A stretch of DNA of 64,000 nucleotides from positions 1-64,000 of the forward strand of contig CAYTPV010000005.1 of the NCBI GenBank assembly GCA_964440115.1, read 5' to 3'. The translations under genes and the position numbers were made by a program. Shown here one piece after another: positions 9,257-18,199 of the stretch. Position 1 is the stretch's first letter. Each line of letters opens with the position of its first letter. The stretch comes from JAEWWD01 sp964440115. Lineage in GTDB: Bacteria; Bacillota; Clostridia; Christensenellales; CAG-138. Under the pieces are notes generated by a model. It was not told where the DNA came from. It saw only the letters and a program-made list of their open reading frames with translations, and made no database searches.

Positions 9257-9274
9257 GCAATATCCGGATATTGC
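9257..9274. promoter_or_regulatory. Perfect 18-bp palindrome upstream of the AIM24 gene
   Basis: GCAATATCCGGATATTGC is a complete palindrome about 90 nt before the AIM24 start codon. A related ATATCCGGAT sequence occurs inside another palindrome before the ferredoxin gene (10635-10651). No binding protein can be named. Confidence 0.35.
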
Positions 9275-9840
9275 TTAAACAGGGCATTGTTTATAAATGC
9301 CTGTGAAGGTGGCGGAAACGTGATCATACATTTTGTTAATGACAGTGTGAAAGCGGCTAAAACTGAATAGATATTGAGTAACCCGACGGCTCGTGATCTG
9401 CGGCCGTCGGATATCATGCTTTACTGACGAACATACGTGGATGTTCCAGCCGTTACCGAGGCCGTTTTTGGTGATGAAATATGATCTTTTAGGCGCGGGA
9501 TGACGGTACTATTGATCTATCTCTCAAAAGGGACGGCGACGACGGCTGCTGCGAAAAAGCTCCCGGGCAAGAAGAAATTTGCCTAATCTGCGACCGTCAT
9601 TACAACACCTTCTCATAAGTACACCTCCTTTATGATAGGTATATAGCATACTATTAAAACAAAATGAGTATTGTGAATGGTATATATGGCTAGCATGCCG
9701 GGTATCTTAGGCGGCGACGGTTTTTTGAATGACGCGGGTTTTGGCCCCGTCCCCATATAGGTAGGGGAACAGTTTTTGAAAATCGCTGTCGTCATTTTGG
9801 GCTTGTAACACGGTATCGCCGCCCAAAAGGCGGCGATACC
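9275..9840. other. Long intergenic stretch without a supported gene
   Basis: About 570 bases hold a CCGACGGC...GCCGTCGG hairpin (9383-9410), an interrupted repeat GAACAT-N6-ATGTTC (9429-9446), and a family B closing hairpin GGTATCGCCGCC...GGCGGCGATACC (9811-9838). Short reading frames exist but none has a ribosome site or recognisable product. It may contain decayed coding DNA. Confidence 0.5.
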
Positions 9841-10515
9841 TTATGAATTTGACATCGGCGTCAACTTGAACGCGCTTTTATGAAAGCTCAGCACGCCTTC
9901 GTTCTGCAGCCTTGAAAGCTCCGCCGACATGGCGCTGCGGTCCACGCACAGGTAATCGGCCAGTTCCTGCCGCGTAAACGGGATGATGAACTGCGGGCTT
10001 CTGTGTATCGCCGCCTGTTCGTTGAGGTAAGAAAGCAGCTTTTCCCGCGTGGTGCGGCGGGAGATATGCCGGATTTTGCGGCTTTGCAGTATGTTTTTTT
10101 CCGCCAGAAGGAACATCATGTTGCGGATCAACCGCGTGTGGAACGAGCAGCTTGATGTACACGCAGACGCGATGCGCCTGCAATCCACAAACAGCACCGC
10201 ACTGTCCGCAAGCGCTTCCACGGATACCGGCATGCGGGAAACATTCGCGCACGCGAACGATTCGGCAAACAGGTCGCCCTGTGCGACCTGTGCCACGATT
10301 GTGCGCACGCCCTGTACATCCTCCGTATAAATCTGCGCGCGGCCTTCAAGCAAAATGCCCGCGCCGCGCACGGGATCATCCGCGCGCAGAATATGCCCGC
10401 CTTTCGGATAGGTGCGCCGTACAGCGCCCAAACATGTCAGAAGAGGCTTGAGTTCTTCTTCCTGAATTCCCTCAAACAGTCGCATTTTCAGCAGAATGGG
10501 CAAATATTCTTCCAT
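9841..10515 (-). CDS. Crp/Fnr family regulator, probable HcpR-like nitrosative/redox regulator
   Basis: Protein of 224 residues. The N-terminal cyclic-nucleotide-type sensor domain covers roughly residues 10-130 (GGHILRADDPVRGAGILLEGRAQIY). The C-terminal winged helix includes TRQELADYLCVDRSAMSAELSRL. It is divergent from the ferredoxin-hcp genes with a 159-nt shared regulatory region. Clostridial Crp/Fnr proteins beside hcp (HcpR type) are known to activate hcp in response to nitric oxide or nitrite, so that role is inferred here. A heme or Fe-S ligand cannot be assigned from sequence alone. Confidence 0.8.
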   Translation of the reverse strand: MEEYLPILLKMRLFEGIQEEELKPLLTCLGAVRRTYPKGGHILRADDPVRGAGILLEGRAQIYTEDVQGVRTIVAQVAQGDLFAESFACANVSRMPVSVEALADSAVLFVDCRRIASACTSSCSFHTRLIRNMMFLLAEKNILQSRKIRHISRRTTREKLLSYLNEQAAIHRSPQFIIPFTRQELADYLCVDRSAMSAELSRLQNEGVLSFHKSAFKLTPMSNS

Positions 10516-10634
10516 AAAATCTCCAAATCATGACGTTACGTTGTAAAAACAACAGACCGTTTGAGCTGAGTATAGTATTCTTTAAACACGAAAGCAAGCG
10601 GCGAGGATAAAGCCGCACAGCGTTTATGAAATAT

Positions 10635-10651
10635 CCGGATGTGACATCCGG
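10635..10651. promoter_or_regulatory. Palindromic candidate operator before the ferredoxin gene
   Basis: CCGGATGTGACATCCGG is a perfect 8+1+8 inverted repeat immediately upstream of the AGGAGGA ribosome site. It lies between the divergent Crp/Fnr regulator and the ferredoxin-hcp genes, a natural position for regulator binding. Confidence 0.45.
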
Positions 10652-10674
10652 TTGACTGGCATCAGGAGGAAAGT

Positions 10675-11460
10675 ATGATACGCAAAATTATAAAAATCGA
10701 TGAAGAAAAATGCAATGGCTGCGGGCTGTGCGCAAGCGCGTGCCACGAGGGCGCTATCGCGATTGTGGACGGAAAAGCCAAGCTGATACGCGACGATTAT
10801 TGCGACGGTTTGGGCAACTGCCTGCCCGTATGCCCGACGGGGGCCATCGCGTTTGAAGAACGCGAAGCCGCGGCTTACGACGAGGATGCCGTGCAGGCCG
10901 CCGCAGCCGCAAAGACCGCATCATCGGCGCAGCCGCACGCGCATCCTCATGGCGGCTGCCCCGGCAGCATGGCGAAGGCGATCGTGCGCGAAGGTGCGCC
11001 CCGCATGGGCGGCTGCCCCGGCAGTATGGCCAAGGCAATCGCACGGGACTCGGCTCCTGCCGCAGCGCCCGCCGCTGTAAGCGGCTCTGTGCAGAGCGAG
11101 CTGATGCAGTGGCCGGTGCAGATTAAGCTGGTGCCCGTGAACGCACCGTATTTCAACGGCGCGCATCTCTTGGTTGCCGCCGACTGCACGGCATACGCCT
11201 ACGCGAACTTCCACAGCGAGTTCATGAAAAAGCATGTGACCATCATAGGCTGCCCCAAGCTGGATGAAGGCGATTATTCGGAGAAACTTACCGAGATATT
11301 CGCGCGCAACAATATCAAGAGCGTCAAAGTGGTGCGCATGGAAGTGCCGTGCTGCGGCGGCATTGAAAACGCAGTGAAGCAGGCGCTGATGAGAAGCGGC
11401 AAAATGATACCGTGGCAGGTGGTGACCATCTCCACCGACGGAAAGATTTTAGAAGATTGA
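10675..11460 (+). CDS. 4Fe-4S ferredoxin-type protein associated with Hcp
   Basis: Protein of 261 residues. The N-terminus is a two-cluster ferredoxin (CNGCGLCASACHE and CDGLGNCLPVCPTG). A linker carries two copies of GGCPGSMAKAI separated by a short spacer. The C-terminal domain contains IIGCPKLDEGDY and MEVPCCGGIE cysteines. This architecture is common next to hcp in Clostridia, where it probably passes electrons to the hybrid cluster protein. AGGAGGAAAGT precedes the ATG. The two tandem cysteine motifs may be extra metal or protein-interaction sites; this is inference. Confidence 0.82.
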   Translation: MIRKIIKIDEEKCNGCGLCASACHEGAIAIVDGKAKLIRDDYCDGLGNCLPVCPTGAIAFEEREAAAYDEDAVQAAAAAKTASSAQPHAHPHGGCPGSMAKAIVREGAPRMGGCPGSMAKAIARDSAPAAAPAAVSGSVQSELMQWPVQIKLVPVNAPYFNGAHLLVAADCTAYAYANFHSEFMKKHVTIIGCPKLDEGDYSEKLTEIFARNNIKSVKVVRMEVPCCGGIENAVKQALMRSGKMIPWQVVTISTDGKILED

Positions 11461-11545
11461 TCGAGGGCGCTGCCCTCGAACTCCCGCCAAAGGGCCGTAA
11501 CGGCCCTTTGGAAACCCATTATCCAAAGCGACACATCGCTTTGGG
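11461..11545 (+). repeat. Family C triple-hairpin element, copy 1
   Basis: Hairpins CGAGGGCGCTGCCCTCG, CAAAGGGCCGTAACGGCCCTTTG and CCAAAGCGACACATCGCTTTGG follow one another. The linkers AACTCCCGC and GAAACCCATTA resemble those of the other family C copies. Confidence 0.65.
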
Positions 11546-11603
11546 GAAGAAGTTCAGAAAGTACATTGTTTACCGTATGAACTGCCTTATAGGAAAAAAG
11601 CAG

Positions 11604-11797
11604 TATCGCCGCCATCGGGCGGCGACGGGAGTTTATTTTATTTAATAGCGGGAGGGCTTTATCAGTTCGCAATAGTCGCGCTATGTCGCCGCAAGCGGCT
11701 TCCCGTGCGCTCCTTTGCTCACTGGTCTTCTGCCTCGCTTCTTCCGCCACAGGCGGCGCTCGGCTTCAACTCCCCGCGCCCCTTGGGGTACGGACGT
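11604..11797 (-). repeat. Family B intergenic element, long form, copy 4
   Basis: TATCGCCGCC...GGCGGCGACGG is followed by an A/T-rich TTTATTTTATTTAATAGCGGG stretch, AGTTCGCAATAGTCGCG, and a CCCCGCGCCCCTTGG end, in the same order as copy 2 at 8.06 kb. Confidence 0.65.
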
Positions 11798-11839
11798 TAA
11801 TAGAATATTCGTCTACCTCATATGGATAGAATGGACAGC

Positions 11840-11922
11840 CCCAACGCCCATGTTTGGGCGTTTACAAATGGGATTCCAAAGGGATGTATCCCTTTGGCAG
11901 GGGTATGGGGGCAGAGCCCCCA
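11840..11922 (-). repeat. Family C triple-hairpin element, copy 2
   Basis: AACGCCCATGTTTGGGCGTT, CCAAAGGGATGTATCCCTTTGG and GGGGGCAGAGCCCCC hairpins with the linkers ATGGGATT and GGGGTAT. These are the reverse complement of linkers in forward copies. Confidence 0.65.
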
Positions 11923-11981
11923 TTAGAAAAAGCCAAAAAACATCCATTTATATAAAACAAAAACGAGGAGGCACAACCACT

Positions 11982-13547
11982 ATGTCTATGTTTTGTTTCC
12001 AGTGCGAACAAACAGCGGGCGGCAAGGGCTGCGCAATGTCGCAGGGGGTCTGCGGCAAAAAGGAAGATACCGCACTTCGGCAGGATGCGCTGACCGGCGC
12101 ATTGATCGGCCTTGCGCGTACCGCTGAACACCACGCACCCGACGCGAACACGCACCGCGCCATGATGGCAGGGCTGTTCACCACCATCACCAATGTGAAC
12201 TTTGATACCGACGCCGTGCAGGCGCAGGTCGACGCAGTCCGCGCACAAGCAAAGCGCATTGCGGCGGGAGACGCTGTTGCGGACGAATATGATATGAAAA
12301 CCCTGTGGTCGGATAACGAAGATATCCGCTCGCTCAAATCGCTGATACTGTTCGGCATCCGCGGCATGGCGGCCTATGCTTACCACGCCATGGTGCTCGG
12401 CTACATGGATGACGAAGTCAATGCGCATTTTTATAAGGCGCTGCGGGCCATCGGCTCGGATATGGGCATGGACGGACTGCTGCCGCTCGTGTTGGAAACC
12501 GGCCGCGTCAATCTTTCCTGCATGGAAATGCTGGATCATGCCAATACGGATACCTATGGCACGCCCGTCCCCACCACAGTCCCTCTGACCGTGGAAAAAG
12601 GGCCGTTCATCGTAATCTCCGGCCACGACCTGAAGGATCTCAAGCTGCTGCTCGAGCAGACGGAGGGGAAGGGCATCAATATCTATACCCACGGCGAAAT
12701 GCTGCCCGCACACGGATACCCCAAGCTCAAGAAGTACGCGCATCTTAAGGGCAACTTCGGCACGGCGTGGCAGAACCAGCAGAAGGAATTCGCGAACATT
12801 CCCGCGCCGGTGCTGTTCACGACCAACTGCATCATGCCCGTGAAGGATAGCTACCGCGACCGCATTTTCACCACCGAAGTGGTGGCATACCCCGGCATGG
12901 TGCATGTCGGCGACGACAAGGATTTCACGCCCGTCATCGAAAAAGCGCTGGAACTGGGCGGTTACGCGGAAGATACCGTGTTCACCGGTATCAACGGCGG
13001 CACGCAGGTAACCACGGGCTTCGGCCATGGCACAGTGCTTTCCGTTGCGGATAAAGTCATCGACGCCGTAAAGGCGGGCGATATCAAGCACTTCTTCCTC
13101 GTGGGCGGCTGCGATGGCGCGAAACCGGGACGCAACTACTATACGGAATTCGTAAAGCAGTCTCCGGCGGACACCGTGATACTGACGCTGGCCTGCGGCA
13201 AGTTCCGCTTCAACGACCTCGATCTTGGCACCATAGGCGGGCTGCCCCGCATTATGGATATGGGCCAGTGCAACGATGCGTACTCGGCCATCCGCGTGGC
13301 GGTGGCGCTTAGTGAAGCGTTCGGCTGCGGTGTCAACGACCTGCCGCTTTCCCTCGTGCTCTCGTGGTATGAGCAGAAGGCGGTGTGCATACTTCTCACG
13401 CTGCTGCATTTGGGAATCAAGAACATACTCATCGGGCCATCCCTGCCCGCGTTTGTATCGCCTAATGTGCTCAATGTGCTGGTGGAGAACTATAACCTGA
13501 CGCCGATTTCCACGCCGGAAGCGGATTTGAAGAAGATACTCGGGTAA
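11982..13547 (+). CDS. hcp: Hydroxylamine reductase / hybrid-cluster protein
   Basis: Cytosolic redox protein of 521 residues. The N-terminal cysteine motif CFQCEQTAGGKGC...GVCGK binds the conventional Fe-S cluster. Later segments GGCDGAKPGRNYY and LTLACGKFRFN supply hybrid-cluster cysteines. Hcp reduces hydroxylamine in vitro and acts on nitric oxide in vivo. The start is chosen at MSMFCFQC, after ACGAGGAGGC; a longer frame upstream passes through repeat elements and is not credible. It follows the ferredoxin gene after a 520-nt gap full of repeats, so it may have its own promoter. A clear terminator follows. Confidence 0.95.
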   Translation: MSMFCFQCEQTAGGKGCAMSQGVCGKKEDTALRQDALTGALIGLARTAEHHAPDANTHRAMMAGLFTTITNVNFDTDAVQAQVDAVRAQAKRIAAGDAVADEYDMKTLWSDNEDIRSLKSLILFGIRGMAAYAYHAMVLGYMDDEVNAHFYKALRAIGSDMGMDGLLPLVLETGRVNLSCMEMLDHANTDTYGTPVPTTVPLTVEKGPFIVISGHDLKDLKLLLEQTEGKGINIYTHGEMLPAHGYPKLKKYAHLKGNFGTAWQNQQKEFANIPAPVLFTTNCIMPVKDSYRDRIFTTEVVAYPGMVHVGDDKDFTPVIEKALELGGYAEDTVFTGINGGTQVTTGFGHGTVLSVADKVIDAVKAGDIKHFFLVGGCDGAKPGRNYYTEFVKQSPADTVILTLACGKFRFNDLDLGTIGGLPRIMDMGQCNDAYSAIRVAVALSEAFGCGVNDLPLSLVLSWYEQKAVCILLTLLHLGIKNILIGPSLPAFVSPNVLNVLVENYNLTPISTPEADLKKILG

Positions 13548-13558
13548 AGCAAACAAGT

Positions 13559-13586
13559 AAGACCGCCGGAGAAATCCGGCGGTCTT
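13559..13586 (+). terminator. Terminator after hcp
   Basis: AAGACCGCCGGA, loop GAAA, TCCGGCGGTCTT, ending in a short T run. It lies 12 nt after the hcp stop codon. Confidence 0.85.
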
Positions 13587-13591
13587 TGCGT

Positions 13592-13730
13592 GTCAAAAAA
13601 GCGCCTGCGGCACTTTTTTGAGCATTCACAGGAACCACCTGCACCTTCGGTGCGGTCGGTGGTTTCTGCAAGGAAAGCCTTGGCACAGCAAGGCTTTTCG
13701 CTCGCGCCGTGCATGCCGCCGCTCACGAAG
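13592..13730 (-). repeat. Family A-like hairpin element, divergent partial copy
   Basis: CAAAAAAGCGCC...GGCACTTTTTTG, then AACCACC...GGTGGTT and AAGCCTTG...CAAGGCTT stems. The order resembles reversed family A copies (compare 52.97 kb, CAAAAAAGCACC...GGTACTTTTTTG). Confidence 0.45.
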
Positions 13731-13780
13731 AAACTTTCGGAGGCTGCTGCCCCCGATCCCCCGGAGTTTTATATTCTTAG

Positions 13781-14935
13781 TTAGTTGGCTGTACTAAGAA
13801 AAACATGCTGATACTGTATCGCATCAATGTCGATGGTGACGCTTGCCGGGAAATTCTTGGGCAGTTCCTGATAATGCAAGGGGATATCCCATTTCCAGCC
13901 TATCGTATAACTGCCACGCGTAAATCTAGTCGATCTGTCATAAAGCCACTGCGTCCATACTGGCGGCTCCCCCAGACCGGTTCGATAGAGAATGTTATTG
14001 ACTGTAAGCAGCTCATATGGATCGTATTTTTCGGCTTCTTTCTTTACCACCAATTCACAGGTAAAGCAGATCGAAAAATCCTGCATATAGAATTCGGTTG
14101 GATGGATTTCGACATCGTCTGTCACATGTGCTTCAGGCAGGTCGAAATAATGGATTGTATGATCGGTTGACTCCCACAAATCAAAGCTCCGCTTCAGCCA
14201 CTCGGATTTTTGCGTCTCATCTTTGGGTATAGTCGCTTTGTGATTTTTCCAGCAATAGTAAAATACATGTTTCGAATTCCCAATTTTGATCTCTATCAAT
14301 GAAGTATCACGAAAATATTCAATTGTTTTATATAAATAGATTTCAAATAATGCGTAATGTCCTTCTTCCGGACTTTTTTCTGATCCCGACCTAAAATCGA
14401 AGAATGCTGCCGGCCTCTGGTCATATCCGTCTATTCGGATATTTGGTTGTAAGTTTTTGAAATCAACGATGTCTTCTGATGAGAGTCCGATATAACAAAT
14501 TTGAGGGAGGTGTTCCAGCAGTGCTATTTCTGATACTGTAATACCGTTTTCTTTTGTTCCGACAACGCCCCTGCATTTTTTTATTTGCAGCAATGTACCA
14601 TAATAGATGCTATGTGCCGTCGCTTCGAAGTCGGTAATCGTATCGATGTCTGTTTCTTCTTCTGATTCTGTTTCTCCTTCATCCTGCTGACCATCAGAAT
14701 TCATGGGGGCAGCACTTGGATTGTTTTCTATCGTTTTTGCCCAATATTCTTCGCGTTCTTCTTTATTGTAGGGATTTTGCTCCATCTCCTTTGTCGCCAA
14801 TTCAACGGGGCTGGGAGAACAGGCAGTCAATAAGGTGATTGCCATGAGCACCGGGAATATTTTTAATCTGCTGCATGCCGTCGTTTTCTGTTTGATGTTC
14901 TTACCGAACAATGTACGAAGCGTATTAATAAACAT
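13781..14935 (-). CDS. Putative lipoprotein of unknown function
   Basis: Protein of 384 residues. A signal peptide with a lipobox ends LLTACS, so it is probably anchored to the outer face of the membrane. A low-complexity acidic stretch (residues ~80-105, QQDEGETESEEETD) links the anchor to a globular domain rich in aromatic residues. AAAGGA lies 8 nt before the ATG encoding MFINTLRTLF; an upstream TTG start is possible but lacks a ribosome site. Base composition is visibly more A/T-rich than its neighbours, suggesting recent acquisition. I do not recognise the globular domain. Confidence 0.65.
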   Translation of the reverse strand: MFINTLRTLFGKNIKQKTTACSRLKIFPVLMAITLLTACSPSPVELATKEMEQNPYNKEEREEYWAKTIENNPSAAPMNSDGQQDEGETESEEETDIDTITDFEATAHSIYYGTLLQIKKCRGVVGTKENGITVSEIALLEHLPQICYIGLSSEDIVDFKNLQPNIRIDGYDQRPAAFFDFRSGSEKSPEEGHYALFEIYLYKTIEYFRDTSLIEIKIGNSKHVFYYCWKNHKATIPKDETQKSEWLKRSFDLWESTDHTIHYFDLPEAHVTDDVEIHPTEFYMQDFSICFTCELVVKKEAEKYDPYELLTVNNILYRTGLGEPPVWTQWLYDRSTRFTRGSYTIGWKWDIPLHYQELPKNFPASVTIDIDAIQYQHVFLSTAN

Positions 14936-15124
14936 CTGCTCGATCCTTTTCAGTTCCAATTCAAACATAACCAATAGAAACTGAATGCCGTGTTGGATAT
15001 ATCCGCATTCCGCAACTAATTATATACAATATTTGGGATTATTGCAATAAATTATCATAGATGCGCTAGGCAAGTGCAGGCATAATATTCCTGCTACAGG
15101 CGGCGAGAATTAACTACATATAAT

Positions 15125-15154
15125 AACGCGCGGGAGCAGATGCTCCCGCGCGTT
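15125..15154 (-). terminator. Terminator for the XRE-type sensor gene
   Basis: AACGCGCGGGAGC, loop AGAT, GCTCCCGCGCGTT: a perfect 13-bp stem 18 nt beyond the stop codon on the minus strand. The T-run is poor on either side. Confidence 0.65.
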
Positions 15155-15171
15155 GTTGTGTTCTTCCTGAC

Positions 15172-16332
15172 TTATACCGATACCGGAATATCTTGCGTAT
15201 GCTCAATGCCGAAGTTATCGAGCACCGTCACGTGCAGGCTCAGTTCGCTGCCCGCCGGGACGGGGATTGCATTGGGAAAGCGCGTATAGAACGTCGTTTC
15301 ACCGATAGGGACCGCCTGACCGTTGCCGGCGTTATAGATATCGTCGATAGGCATTTGTTCGGTTGCGACAGACATACCGTTTGCAATCAATTCTACTGTG
15401 CCTTTGATGGGACGGCTCCAAGGTTCGCCCGCTACGGTTTCATGGCTGCCGGGAGCAAAATCCACGGGAATGATGCGCGTTTGGATTTCACCCTGCAGCA
15501 TGATTGAATCGCCTGCACGCTGCACGCTGCCGTTGAACACGGAATCGATCTGTATTTGAAATTTCTCAAGGCCCGTGACGGTATCCAACAACTGCGTGTG
15601 CGTTTCGCCATCCCGCACAAACGCGATGGACAGGCGTAGCTCTTCTACCGGCGGTATTGTGATGCTGCAGCCAAACGAATTGCCCGCGCCCGGAACGCCC
15701 TGTGTTTCAATAGCGTCCATGCCTTTCGCCGCTGCGGAAAATTGAGCCGTCATGCCTTCCACATACACCTTGGGCGTAGCGGAAATGGATAGGCTTAATT
15801 GACCCGTCTTGGGGTCGTATTGCTTCACTTCATAGGAAAAATCCGCGACGAGGCTGTTTTCCGCCTGCCAGCCCGCAGTCTGCTGTACTGTAGGCTCCAT
15901 ATAAGAATAGCTCCGGCTTTCGAGCGCAGATACCCGGCCCGAGAGCATGGAAATCTGATTGTTAAGCTCCGCCGAGCGGGCGGCGTTGCTCAGTATGCTG
16001 ATGATGAGTGCTATAAACAGCACGCCCGAAAGAACATATGCCGCATTGCGCTGCTTTTTGGAGTGTGAGCTTTCCCGTGTATCCGGCTGCACTTTTGGAG
16101 GAGCCTCTACCGTTGCCTGTTCTGTCGGTTTCTCCTGCGCCGTGCCGGTCAGTTCGTCCAGCGGAACCTGAAACAATTTGCTCAGTTCTATGAGATTATC
16201 AAGCGTGGGCAGCGCGGCCCCGGCTTCCCATTTGGATACCGCCTGCCGCGATACATGCAGAAGCTCCGCCAGCTTTTCCTGTGAATAGCCCGCGGCTTTT
16301 CTAAGCTCCAGTATTTTTTCGGATATGTCCAT
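15172..16332 (-). CDS. XRE helix-turn-helix protein with one membrane segment and an extracytoplasmic domain
   Basis: Protein of 386 residues. Residues ~1-60 are a classical XRE helix-turn-helix (KLAELLHVSRQAVSKWEAGAA). A single membrane segment lies near residues 98-118 (AYVLSGVLFIALIISIL). About 260 residues of beta-rich sequence follow outside, including short coiled-coil-like NNQISMLSGRVSALESR. The layout suggests a one-component sensor that binds DNA inside and reads a signal outside. GGAGGGATGGC precedes the chosen ATG. The ligand and target genes are unknown, and the extracytoplasmic domain is not one I can name. Confidence 0.72.
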   Translation of the reverse strand: MDISEKILELRKAAGYSQEKLAELLHVSRQAVSKWEAGAALPTLDNLIELSKLFQVPLDELTGTAQEKPTEQATVEAPPKVQPDTRESSHSKKQRNAAYVLSGVLFIALIISILSNAARSAELNNQISMLSGRVSALESRSYSYMEPTVQQTAGWQAENSLVADFSYEVKQYDPKTGQLSLSISATPKVYVEGMTAQFSAAAKGMDAIETQGVPGAGNSFGCSITIPPVEELRLSIAFVRDGETHTQLLDTVTGLEKFQIQIDSVFNGSVQRAGDSIMLQGEIQTRIIPVDFAPGSHETVAGEPWSRPIKGTVELIANGMSVATEQMPIDDIYNAGNGQAVPIGETTFYTRFPNAIPVPAGSELSLHVTVLDNFGIEHTQDIPVSV

Positions 16333-16465
16333 GCCATCCCTCCGTTCCCGTATGTATGGTAACACGAACGCGGGAAAATCCGCTACCGATATCCGTATCC
16401 ATTTTGTCAACCGGCGGTTGCGGGAGGCAGAATGGCCGGTGTTTTGGGGAAAGAAGAAGACTTTA

Positions 16466-16660
16466 CCGGGGGCTTTGCCCCCGAACCCCTACCCAAGGGA
16501 TATGTCCCTTGGGTATCCCCATATTCGGAAACGCCATAGGCGTAGGGTTCTTAGGGGCTTCCAGCAGGGAAGCGGGCTCGCTGCCCATAGGGCAAAAACC
16601 GGTCCTGCGAATCGGTTTTAGAGCCCCGAGTTCCGCTGTTTTCGGCCTTAAGCGGGAGTT
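16466..16660 (+). repeat. Family C hairpin array, copy 3 (extended)
   Basis: GGGGGCTTTGCCCCC, AAGGGATATGTCCCTT, AAACGCCATAGGCGTAGGGTT and AAACCGGTCCTGCGAATCGGTTT hairpins with the linkers GAACCCCTACCC and GGTATCCC. No gene is visible between 16333 and 16858. At 16.70-16.79 kb there is a fragment sharing CATTGCGAACTGAGGGCCCGCTA with family B long forms. Confidence 0.6.
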
Positions 16661-16813
16661 TGGGGGCTGTAGCTGAGCGCTGCCTGTGGCAGAGGAAGCG
16701 AAGCGGAGGCCCAGTAAGCAAGGAAGTATATGCCTGTAAGGGCATATGCGACCATTGCGAACTGAGGGCCCGCTAGGCAGCGTCCTCAACGGTATCCTTT
16801 CTTGATAAGCTAA

Positions 16814-16834
16814 AGCCGCCTTATATAGGCGGCT
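16814..16834 (-). terminator. Weak terminator-like hairpin after the 16.86 kb lipoprotein gene
   Basis: AGCCGCC, loop TTATATA, GGCGGCT, 24 nt beyond the stop codon on the minus strand. The T-tract is weak. Confidence 0.45.
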
Positions 16835-16858
16835 CTGTAAAGTCAGTCTGTGAATTGA

Positions 16859-17440
16859 TTATCCGTGATACCAGCCGGTTCGCGCGTCGACGGCGACATA
16901 GGGAACGTCCGATCCGTCGATGGTGACATATACTTGATAATAATTATCCGATATCGCTTCGTACTTGACGATCTTTTCGCTGTAACTCTTGGCAAACTCG
17001 GCCTCAAACAGCTCTTTCCAGTTTTCGGGGACGGGCGCGTTATCCGTGATGTATTTTGCGAAGCCTTCCACGTCATCCGCTTTGCCTCCGGATGTGAGAT
17101 ACGCGTTATACTCTCTGTCCATATCCACAAGGTTCAGGAAGGTTTCCGTCCAGTGGAGCTTGCCCGCTTCGGGCAGATCGTTCTGGCCGTTGAGTATGAA
17201 GTCTTTTACCTTTTGTACCATTTCGGCAGCGCCTGCGGCTGATGTTGCTTCGGGCGCTGCGGTAGCTTCCTGCGCGGGAGTGACAGCGGGGGTCGCTTCC
17301 TGCGGGGCAGCAGTAGGTGCAGTTTCCGCCGGTGCGGAAGATGGATCAGCCGAGGCAGCGGGGGAGGGCGAATTTGCCGCGCACGCCGTGAACAGCAGCA
17401 TCAGAGCCATCAGGAGCAACAGAAACTTGAAGTTTTTCAT
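16859..17440 (-). CDS. Small secreted lipoprotein with Ala/Pro/Thr-rich linker
   Basis: Protein of 193 residues. It has a lipoprotein signal ending LLFTACA, then a low-complexity A/P/T/E linker (residues ~22-75), then a ~110-residue globular domain ending VDARTGWYHG. The linker would hold the domain away from the membrane through the wall. AAAGGG lies 12 nt before the chosen ATG (MKNFKFLLLL); an ATG 21 nt upstream is an alternative. No family is recognised. It lies 59 nt downstream of the GtrA-like gene on the same strand, so co-transcription is possible. Confidence 0.62.
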   Translation of the reverse strand: MKNFKFLLLLMALMLLFTACAANSPSPAASADPSSAPAETAPTAAPQEATPAVTPAQEATAAPEATSAAGAAEMVQKVKDFILNGQNDLPEAGKLHWTETFLNLVDMDREYNAYLTSGGKADDVEGFAKYITDNAPVPENWKELFEAEFAKSYSEKIVKYEAISDNYYQVYVTIDGSDVPYVAVDARTGWYHG

Positions 17441-17499
17441 GGAATACGTAAGCCCTTTCATATCTATGGAAACGAAATCATTCTGATGATGCCACCGAA

Positions 17500-17961
17500 T
17501 CATTCCGGATCCTTCTGCAAATAGCGTTCGGTTTCTTTCTGCCCGCGCGCGTTGGTGTTGATGTTGTTGCGGTACACCACGAACCGGCAGAATAAAAACT
17601 CCGTAACGAGATTGGTCACCATTGTCAAAAACAGCACGATATAATCGTTCCAGCCCGCATTTGTCATGGCGTCGCCCCACCAGGTAGAAAGAGGCGTAAA
17701 TACGAGATAATAGCAGAATACCTTAAACATGGCGGCGGGTACGTTGGCGGCGGACTGAAATGTGAACGCGCGGTTGACCGTAAAGTTATAGAGCACCGAT
17801 AGCACGAGCGCCACAAGATAGCTCGGCCAGTACGGCAAATGCGCTATTTCCTTAAGAAGTGTAAAGCTGAGCGCTTCTATGACCCCTGCGCTGATGGAGA
17901 ATAACAGGAATTTCAAAGCCTGTATCGCGTTCTGCCGTTTGGTCAGTTTTTGCTGCTCCAC
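17500..17961 (-). CDS. GtrA-family membrane protein
   Basis: Protein of 153 residues with four hydrophobic segments and the GtrA-type sequence FLLFSISAGVIEALSF and YNFTVNRAFTFQSA. GtrA proteins are thought to help move or use undecaprenyl-linked sugars in cell-surface glycosylation. The C-terminal tail is polar (NNINTNARGQKETERYLQ). It is the first gene before the lipoprotein. No glycosyltransferase partner is adjacent, so its pathway is unknown. Confidence 0.8.
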   Translation of the reverse strand: MEQQKLTKRQNAIQALKFLLFSISAGVIEALSFTLLKEIAHLPYWPSYLVALVLSVLYNFTVNRAFTFQSAANVPAAMFKVFCYYLVFTPLSTWWGDAMTNAGWNDYIVLFLTMVTNLVTEFLFCRFVVYRNNINTNARGQKETERYLQKDPE

Positions 17962-18199
17962 AGTAGATCACTCTCCTATACATATGTTGCATCGCTGCGC
18001 CATTCGTAAAGCATAGCACTTTTGGCAGCAATCCGACAGCGAATTTTTTATGAAGGTTTAGACGGGCTGCAATTTAGAATGGTATTATACTGGAAGCAGG
18101 TACAACTGACAAAAATTTTCCGACTGTTCATCCTTTTGTGCTGGTAAATCGTTAATATGGATGTAAAAGCTTTTACAAACCAAAGGATGGCAAGGCACA

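Noticed and set aside
9429..9446. GAACAT-N6-ATGTTC as a third LexA-like box
   Set aside because: The gap between GAAC and GTTC is ten bases rather than four, and no gene start follows.
9677..9760. Possible 27-residue peptide ending GGDGFLNDAGFGPVPI
   Set aside because: No Shine-Dalgarno sequence, no processing or export genes nearby; kept only as a curiosity.
11862..13556. Long minus-strand open frame (564 codons) opposite hcp
   Set aside because: Mirror of a strongly conserved gene with no family features; histidine- and arginine-rich composition is typical of antisense frames.
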